DNA of 24,391 nt from a virus. Shown in pieces: positions 19,125 through 24,391 of this stretch. Made by a program: the position numbers and the translations under genes. Numbering within the stretch: the stretch's first letter is position 1; the number at the start of each line of letters is the position of its first letter. The stretch covers positions 1 to 24,391 of the IMG/VR virus record IMGVR_UViG_3300047554_000805, one strand, 5' to 3'. The notes below the pieces were generated by a model. The model was not told the origin of the DNA. It searched no databases and saw only the letters and a program-made list of their open reading frames with translations.

Positions 19125-21467
19125 TTACAACTTACATGCCTCACAATCGTCATCAATTAGTTCTTCAATTAGTTCTCGTTCGTTGTGGAATCCATTGTAG
19201 TGGACTTCAGGTGTTCTGTCTTCGTGCTTGGCGCCAGCTTTATTAATTAAGCTATAGTAGAAAGTTTTGATACCCCAAAGTTGAGCCTGCATTAAGTTTT
19301 TAGCAATTAATGTAGTTGGCACTTTACGATCCGGGAAGTGTGCAGGATTGTAGAATGTATTAGTTGAAATGCTCTGATCCACATAGGCCGCTAGTACTGC
19401 CGCAGTCTTCAGATAGCCCTGACAGTCACGCTGTTCCCACATTAATTGATACTTGTTCTTTAATCTATGATAATCAGGAACTACTTGTGTAAAGGAGCCT
19501 GCCTTCGACTCTTTAGTAGAAATAAGGCTCATAGGCATTTCGATGCCATTAGTAGAGTTGATTACTACAGAACTAGATTCGACAGGAGCAATGGCCATAA
19601 GTGTAGCATTTCGTACACCATATTGTTTCATATTGGTGCGTAATGTTTCCCAATCAAGTTCGGGTGTAAAGTCTGCTAATTCGTTAACACCCCTGGCACG
19701 TAATTCCCAAGGAAACACTCCCTGACCGTAACGAGTCTTGTCACTGTGCAGACACGCACCACGCTCTTTGGCTAGTTCAACTGTAGCTTCAGTCAAATAG
19801 TAAGCCTGATGTTCCATCCATGATTTAACTTCTTGTAGGGCATCCTTTTCTCCGTATTTGTGGCCGCGCTTGGCGTGCCAGTAGGCTAGGTTAGTAACTC
19901 CAATACCTAACGGTTGGATCTCATCGTTACTTAACTTAGACTGTATTGAGAGAAAGTCTTGGTAGTCCAATATATTGCAAAGGCTACGCTGAAGTATACG
20001 GCAAGCGCGACGCATATCTTCGGGATTACGGAACGCTCCCCAGTTGATGCTGCCAAGAGTACATAAAGCGATGCGGCCAGCATCGTCATCGAGGCGCTTA
20101 AAAGGCCTAGTAGGTAAAAGAATTTCACAGCATAAGTTTGACTGATAAATTGTGTGGTACTCTGGATCAAATGGTCCTTGGTTCATTACATTGTCAATGA
20201 ACACTAGGTAGATGCGTCCTGTATCAGTCCTCTCCTTTAGTATACCACCTTTGAACACATCTTCTGCGTTCATTGTTTTCTTGCGTAGATCTTTACGTTT
20301 TTCATATTTTACATATAGTTCTTCGAATAAGGCAGTGTCCTTATAGAAGGCTTCATAAAGGTCAGGTACTTCATTAGGGTCAAAGAACGTAATGTCTTCC
20401 TTGTTCTTAAAGCGGCGCCAGAAGAATGCAGATAGAACGACACCATAATCCATGTGTCGTACCCTGGTCTCTTCTGTACCTTGGTTGTTCTTAAGAACGA
20501 TAAGGTCATCAAACTGATGATGCCAGATGGGATAAAAAACCGTAGCCGAAGCATTACGAATACCTCCTTGTGAACAACTACGTAGGTCGCCAAACCACTT
20601 CTTAAGGAAAGGAATCATACCAGTGTGCATGATTTCGCCGCCACGGATCGGGGAGCCCAATGGGCGAAGTCGACCGATTTCCAATCCAATCCCCGCTCTC
20701 TTACTGGCATACTTGGCCATCATTTCGCCACTAGCAAATATACTATCCAAATCATCATCGCTACGAATGAGTACACAACTACTAAACTGCTTAGTAGGAG
20801 TACCGAGTCCTGCAAGGACAGGTGTCGCAAGTGTGAATAAACCATCTGAGGCAGCATTGTAGTATTCCTTGATATAACGCATACGAGCCGTGTTAGGCTC
20901 TTCTTTATGGAACACAGTTGCCGCGGCAACCATGTAGCGAATCTGCGGTGTTTCATAAATCTCTTTAGTAGCACGATTGCGTACTAGATACTTTTCAATC
21001 AACTGCTCAATGGCCGCATAACTGTATTGCTCGTCTTTGTCGTGCTCAAGCATTTCATTCATGCGATTCCAATCTTCTTCAGTATACCACTCAAGAAGCT
21101 CTGGTGTATAAAGACCTACTGCTACATTCTTTTTAACGATTTCGTAGATGTTGGGGACTTCGTAGCTACCATATACATCTTTACGTAACATGCTCAAACG
21201 CTGTTTGCCTGCTACATATTGATAATTGGTGTGGCCAACATCTGGGTTGTTTTCAACATCGATGAGATCAACGATAGCTCTTAGGGTAATCTCATCAATT
21301 TCTTTTGTAGTGATACCGTCATAAAAGTGTGGCTGGCTCTTAATCTCGATCATTGATTGACTAACATCTGCTACTCCTTGACAGACCTTGGTGATCTGAG
21401 CTTGCCACTTTTCAATATGGAGCGGTTCTTTTTCTCCGCTTCTTTTAATTACGGTAATATTTGACAT
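19125..21467 (-). CDS. nrdA: class Ia ribonucleotide reductase large subunit
   Basis: NrdA reduces ribonucleoside diphosphates to deoxy forms. An ATP-cone (residues 1-90, ITVIKRSGEKEPLHIEKW) for allosteric control precedes the ten-stranded barrel; the finger-loop and radical region include NLCCEI and LCTLGSINWG, and PVESSSVVINSTNGIEMP lies near the end. The C-terminal DDCEACKL carries the Cys pair that is re-reduced by glutaredoxin. I start at the ATG at 21467 (MSNITVIKRSG), giving 780 residues; the longer reading to 21569 would overlap the neighbouring gene by 73 bases with an unrelated 34-residue extension. It begins the nrdA-63aa-aldolase-nrdB-grx run. A CTAAATA motif lies 27 bases upstream, unexpected for a DNA-precursor gene. 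Confidence 0.95.
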   Translation of the reverse strand: MSNITVIKRSGEKEPLHIEKWQAQITKVCQGVADVSQSMIEIKSQPHFYDGITTKEIDEITLRAIVDLIDVENNPDVGHTNYQYVAGKQRLSMLRKDVYGSYEVPNIYEIVKKNVAVGLYTPELLEWYTEEDWNRMNEMLEHDKDEQYSYAAIEQLIEKYLVRNRATKEIYETPQIRYMVAAATVFHKEEPNTARMRYIKEYYNAASDGLFTLATPVLAGLGTPTKQFSSCVLIRSDDDLDSIFASGEMMAKYASKRAGIGLEIGRLRPLGSPIRGGEIMHTGMIPFLKKWFGDLRSCSQGGIRNASATVFYPIWHHQFDDLIVLKNNQGTEETRVRHMDYGVVLSAFFWRRFKNKEDITFFDPNEVPDLYEAFYKDTALFEELYVKYEKRKDLRKKTMNAEDVFKGGILKERTDTGRIYLVFIDNVMNQGPFDPEYHTIYQSNLCCEILLPTRPFKRLDDDAGRIALCTLGSINWGAFRNPEDMRRACRILQRSLCNILDYQDFLSIQSKLSNDEIQPLGIGVTNLAYWHAKRGHKYGEKDALQEVKSWMEHQAYYLTEATVELAKERGACLHSDKTRYGQGVFPWELRARGVNELADFTPELDWETLRTNMKQYGVRNATLMAIAPVESSSVVINSTNGIEMPMSLISTKESKAGSFTQVVPDYHRLKNKYQLMWEQRDCQGYLKTAAVLAAYVDQSISTNTFYNPAHFPDRKVPTTLIAKNLMQAQLWGIKTFYYSLINKAGAKHEDRTPEVHYNGFHNERELIEELIDDDCEACKL

Positions 21468-21493
21468 CTGATTTTCTCTTTCTTCTGGAACAA

Positions 21494-21500
21494 TATTTAG
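21494..21500 (-). promoter_or_regulatory. late promoter-like CTAAATA upstream of nrdA
   Basis: CTAAATATTG on the minus strand, with its TAA being the stop of the upstream gene. RNA starting near 21488 would have a leader of about 20 bases with AGAAAGAG. Since nrd genes are usually early or middle, either this is a chance match or nrd is also expressed late. Confidence 0.45.
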
Positions 21501-21928
21501 TGAAGAGGTTTCATAGCATAGATCTTTTGCATCTTCAGCGTAGTTGGAAGTTGATCTATGGTAGTCCATTCTTCATTGGCGTAACCATATACTTTATCAT
21601 CAATAATCAACAAATAATAAACAGTTTTATTGATATTGTCAATGGCCACATTTATCTTTGGCTGAACATGTTTAAAACGCTCAGTTAATTGAATAGTATA
21701 ACAAATACCCAATATGATGTTGAATTCACAATATTCATTTTCATCTATGAGTTCCCATGGTGACGGCCATGTTGAGCTGTCGTATGGATCGGTGTAGATT
21801 TTGACTCTAGGCAGTCGTGAGAAATATTTACTGACCTCTTCAAACGGATTCGAGGATAACTCTATCCGTTGCCTGAGGTCATACCACGATGTTAGTCTTT
21901 TTTGAGAAGCTTTCTCGGCTGTCAGCAT
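21497..21928 (-). CDS. conserved phage protein of unknown function
   Basis: A 143-residue soluble protein with the striking stretch YTDPYDSSTWPSPWELIDEN followed by EYCEFNIILGICYTIQLT. I recall similar segments in proteins of cyanophages and other T4-like marine phages, always unassigned. It begins on the stop of the tail-spike gene (TAATG) with no ribosome site, so its translation depends on the spike. That coupling makes a virion or spike-assembly role likely (inference). Confidence 0.7.
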   Translation of the reverse strand: MLTAEKASQKRLTSWYDLRQRIELSSNPFEEVSKYFSRLPRVKIYTDPYDSSTWPSPWELIDENEYCEFNIILGICYTIQLTERFKHVQPKINVAIDNINKTVYYLLIIDDKVYGYANEEWTTIDQLPTTLKMQKIYAMKPLH

Positions 21929-23517
21929 TAACTGAGTGTGCTATGTGTATAGGTTAATGTTGCAGAGTCGCCAACGTTGTCGTTTGCATAGTAAATGATG
22001 ATGTTATCATCAACGAGACTAGATGAAAACATTAGGTTTTCTTCTTCACCGATGGTTCCTGTGTACTCAAAGTCGTCAACTAATTGAATAGTGCTGTTTG
22101 CATAGTCAACTGCTACAGTTAACTTTCCTGAACGCATTTGATCATAAGCTGTGCTTTTGAATACATAGTTGATAATGATTCCAGTATTTTTGTTTACTGG
22201 TATTCTAAACGCTTCAACTGGAGTTGGACTCTGTGTGATGTTTATTTGTTTAGTTTCAAAGTCTGATCTGAAAACAGATCCTTCAACTTCTGCAAGATAC
22301 GGATCAGTCCAATTATCTGAAGCTAGGTCGATGGCTCGATCGAAGTTGTCTTGATTACTAGTATTACCAGGTTGGGTAAAAGTAATCTGACTGTAGGTAT
22401 TGTTAGAATTTCCACCACCGTCATTGCCTACGTCAATAAATGTATTTCCTCTAGATCTATTTCCGTAGCCAGTATCGACTATGATACCCTGTCTATCGAT
22501 CGTTTCAAATAAACAATTCTTGATTATATTCTTTCTTGGACCATACACCTCACCGGTCGAGCTTCCGTTAGTTCCGATACCAAATGCTATGCCATACTGC
22601 GCATTTTGAAACTTGCAGTCATCGAACGTGTTATTAAAAATATCTGTCTTAGAATAAACGCCGTAGCAGAAACCATCCGCAGTGACATTTACAAATTTAT
22701 TTCTTTGGCAGGTGACTGAGTTGCTGAACGCATATAAACCCAATCCGATGCTTCCGCTTTCATTTCCGTCGGCGGATTCCCAAGTACCAGTAGCTCTAAT
22801 GTTTTCAAATTGTGAATCTCTAACTGAGTACAATCTTAAAATTTCTGCAACGTCGATTGTGGTCACAGAAAAGTTCTTCATTGAAATAAATTTAGGTTGG
22901 TAGTTGTATTCGATGCCGTCAACTGTATTTCTATCCAATGGTGAGGATGTATCATTGATAAATTCAAATACTGGGCCAGTTCCTGTAAATGCAAACACAG
23001 TCTTTTCAATACCACTGCCTAGGATAGTAGTATTACTTGGAATGTAGATTGTTTGATTTATTACATAGGTCCCTGGAGCAAATTCTAAAATAACTCTGCT
23101 GGATGTTTCAGAAACGTTTGCAGGGTTTAAAAATAAGTTATCAATCGCATTTTGTATCTTTTCAGCTTGATCGGTTTCGTCTGCTACAATGCCGTAGGCC
23201 GCCGCAGAAACTCGATCATCTAGTCTATCTTGCAGAGTTCGTCTAACTGGGTAATTAGCATCTGTTCCGGTCTGTATGTCAGCGTTGTTGGACTTATACT
23301 GATACTGTTCTGCTAGATCTAAAATATTATCATATTCTGTTAAGATCTTTGTGTTTCCAACCGCCGGAGCACCATCGCTCACAGAGCCGCTACCAATGTA
23401 TAGCTCTTGTGTATCAATAGCCCAAGCTAGTTCTCCACCAGCAAGCTGAGGCATGCCAGTGCCCTCGTTTTTCTTACCTCTACGGATTTGTATGCGTGAA
23501 ATCTGATAAACAGCCAT
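21928..23517 (-). CDS. tail spike/fibre with beta-helix, receptor-binding
   Basis: The N-terminus (ISRIQIRRGKKNEGTGMPQL, then AGGELAWAIDTQELYIGSG) is the small attachment domain found on many phage fibres and on the Bordetella-phage Mtd protein. Residues about 100-400 form a right-handed parallel beta-helix of the pectate-lyase/SGNH-spike kind: PGTYVINQTIYIPSNTTILGSG starts it, followed by many N-x-F/I turns (NKFVNVTADGF, NTFDDCKFQNAQYGI, NIIKNCLFETI). The C-terminal 120 residues are beta-rich and probably trimerise or bind the receptor. Length 529 residues. It has a CTAAATA late promoter and a GAGGG ribosome site. Whether it cleaves host glycan is open; no catalytic residues can be named. 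Confidence 0.85.
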   Translation of the reverse strand: MAVYQISRIQIRRGKKNEGTGMPQLAGGELAWAIDTQELYIGSGSVSDGAPAVGNTKILTEYDNILDLAEQYQYKSNNADIQTGTDANYPVRRTLQDRLDDRVSAAAYGIVADETDQAEKIQNAIDNLFLNPANVSETSSRVILEFAPGTYVINQTIYIPSNTTILGSGIEKTVFAFTGTGPVFEFINDTSSPLDRNTVDGIEYNYQPKFISMKNFSVTTIDVAEILRLYSVRDSQFENIRATGTWESADGNESGSIGLGLYAFSNSVTCQRNKFVNVTADGFCYGVYSKTDIFNNTFDDCKFQNAQYGIAFGIGTNGSSTGEVYGPRKNIIKNCLFETIDRQGIIVDTGYGNRSRGNTFIDVGNDGGGNSNNTYSQITFTQPGNTSNQDNFDRAIDLASDNWTDPYLAEVEGSVFRSDFETKQINITQSPTPVEAFRIPVNKNTGIIINYVFKSTAYDQMRSGKLTVAVDYANSTIQLVDDFEYTGTIGEEENLMFSSSLVDDNIIIYYANDNVGDSATLTYTHSTLS

Positions 23518-23539
23518 TGAAATATCCCTCTATATAGGA

Positions 23540-23546
23540 TATTTAG
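23540..23546 (-). promoter_or_regulatory. late promoter motif CTAAATA for the tail spike
   Basis: CTAAATATCC on the minus strand, its TAA being the stop of the exonuclease gene. The tail-spike ATG is 23 bases further with a GAGGG site between, a typical late structural-gene layout. Confidence 0.65.
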
Positions 23547-24232
23547 CTGTTTAGCTTGTAGTATTCTGATACCCTAGCACACCAACGTTCTGTCCAGTAG
23601 TCAAAATCCTTGGGTTCTAAGATAAACTCCTGATACTCGTAGTCTTTTGAACACATTAGGATAACACCCTTGCGGATGTTAGTTCCGTGGATTTCGTTGT
23701 GTGCAAGAGCGTAGGCTGTTAACTGTAAAAAGTAATCGTCAATATATTCACGCTTTTTAGGCTTGTTAGTCTGCTTAAAATCTAGGATAGCTTCATCGCC
23801 TTGATGTACGCCTACACAGTCAGTAGTTCCCGCATATAGTTCGGGGAAGTATAAAGGAACTTCTGAACCCCAAACTTCATCAACAAAATTCATGCCATGG
23901 GTGATTACTTTCTTGGCCATCACAAGGCTTTGTTGAGCATAGGGATTGGTTACGGATTCCGGAAGTTCTTCGCCTTTGATGTAACGCTCTAAGAACGTGT
24001 GCATCCTAGTTCCGCGACTAGCGGCTTCTGTGGTAATCTGTTGTGCCTTTTCTGCTCCAACTGCGGCCCGCCATCTAGCTAGGGCTTCTCTAGATTCTGC
24101 CGGTTTGGTTTTATCAAGGATAGTAGTAACAGATGGAACTTTGTGTCCATCTGGTGTTGCATAAAGTCTTTTGCCAGTTGATTCGTCTCTAGTTAAAGAT
24201 TTATATTCAAATTTAGGTTTTAATAAGGTCAT
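23543..24232 (-). CDS. PD-(D/E)XK exonuclease, Cas4/MGME1-like
   Basis: A single-domain nuclease of the RecB/Cas4/MGME1 type common in marine T4-like phages. Motifs in order: SRGTRMHTFLE with His78, GSEVPLYF with Glu124, AGTTDCVG with metal ligand Asp138, AILDFKQTNK with Asp151 and Lys153, and LQLTAYA with Gln170 and Tyr174. No Fe-S cysteine set is evident, which favours MGME1-like over Cas4. It probably processes DNA ends in replication or host DNA breakdown. Length 229 residues. Consensus early promoter immediately upstream; TATAAT ends six bases before the ATG and no ribosome site is present, so the transcript should be leaderless. Confidence 0.85.
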   Translation of the reverse strand: MTLLKPKFEYKSLTRDESTGKRLYATPDGHKVPSVTTILDKTKPAESREALARWRAAVGAEKAQQITTEAASRGTRMHTFLERYIKGEELPESVTNPYAQQSLVMAKKVITHGMNFVDEVWGSEVPLYFPELYAGTTDCVGVHQGDEAILDFKQTNKPKKREYIDDYFLQLTAYALAHNEIHGTNIRKGVILMCSKDYEYQEFILEPKDFDYWTERWCARVSEYYKLNS

Positions 24233-24238
24233 AGTAAC

Positions 24239-24267
24239 ATTATATATTACTTGACACTACCTGTCAA
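24239..24267 (-). promoter_or_regulatory. consensus sigma-70 (early) promoter for the exonuclease
   Basis: TTGACA (24267-24262), 17-base spacer, TATAAT (24244-24239), all perfect. TGA of the -35 is the stop of the upstream gene. The start coincides with the exonuclease ATG. Confidence 0.88.
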
Positions 24268-24391
24268 CCTGGTCTCTTGAGCACAGCATTAGCCGCGGCT
24301 AATGCACCTGAATTACCGGATGGTTTCTTATTTCGAATTTCTTCTTTGTCTTTAGCTTTGGTTTTGATCACTAGCCCGCGACCGTTGAAAC
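24264..24391 (-). CDS. 3' end of an unidentified gene
   Basis: Forty-one residues are visible before the TGA, reading FNGRGLVIKTKAKDKEEIRN, then a Lys/Pro/Ser linker and GNSGALAAANAVLKRPG. The end is basic and Ala-rich, probably a flexible tail. The 5' part lies outside the window, so nothing can be said of function. Codon use matches neighbours and the stop overlaps the early promoter. Confidence 0.55.
   Translation of the reverse strand, partial: FNGRGLVIKTKAKDKEEIRNKKPSGNSGALAAANAVLKRPG

Noticed and set aside
21468-21569. 34-residue N-terminal extension of NrdA
   Set aside because: It overlaps the upstream gene and lacks a ribosome site; the ATP-cone begins right at 21467.
1-24391. CRISPR arrays, insertion sequences, integrase or attachment sites
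   Set aside because: No direct-repeat/spacer pattern, transposase or recombinase gene was found; the only tandem repeats are those in csgG.

Overview
The window looks like a piece of a tailed-phage genome: a large T4-like marine myovirus. Phage hallmarks are a PAAR tail tip, a beta-helix tail spike, a class Ia ribonucleotide reductase pair with glutaredoxin, a PD-(D/E)XK exonuclease, a DexA-like exonuclease, Hsp20, and T4-type late promoter motifs (CTAAATA/TATAAATA) next to consensus sigma-70 promoters (TTGACA-N17-TATAAT). All genes but one lie on the minus strand, packed with ATGA/TAATG overlaps. The adjacent bilin reductase (PcyX-type) and heme oxygenase genes recall the pair described from uncultured oceanic phages thought to infect alphaproteobacteria. 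The host here is inferred, not shown.

Layout. 1-1600: CsgF and a C-terminally extended CsgG (curli-type outer-membrane secretion pore, no curlin seen). 1612-3153: unrecognised 513-residue protein. 3164-4681: pcyX, heme oxygenase, clpS operon. 4735-5280: hsp20 with a terminator and a leader that folds like a ROSE RNA thermometer. 5281-6944: GMP reductase and DexA-like exonuclease behind a perfect early promoter. 6998-9075: ribosomal protein bS21, an acidic-tailed unknown and a large membrane/coiled-coil protein. 9085-10370: four small envelope proteins (two lipoproteins, a surface-antigen-like protein, a one-helix membrane peptide). 10454-11550: putative holin and SleB-type endolysin, preceded by a heavily structured RNA. 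11599-13193: unknowns plus IscA and IscU. 13231-15580: Hc1-like histone, carbamoyltransferase and HAD nucleotidase (early operon). 15609-16310: the only plus-strand gene, a glycosyltransferase-like protein. 16307-21467: PAAR, LSm-like protein, glutaredoxin, NrdB, class II aldolase, a membrane peptide, NrdA. 21497-24391: unknown protein, tail spike, exonuclease and the 3' end of one more gene.

How the genes may work together. NrdAB, glutaredoxin, GMP reductase and the nucleotidase reshape nucleotide pools. bS21, Hsp20 and ClpS touch host translation and proteostasis. Heme oxygenase with PcyX degrades heme to a bilin and releases iron, which IscU/IscA and the di-iron NrdB could use (inference). 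CsgG/CsgF, the lipoproteins, the putative holin and the endolysin act on the envelope.

Regulation is the most striking layer. There are late promoters inside or beside hairpins (csgF, hsp20), promoters that reuse upstream stop codons, at least five genes whose predicted transcripts start at or within about two bases of the ATG, and an unidentified structured RNA upstream of the lysis genes.
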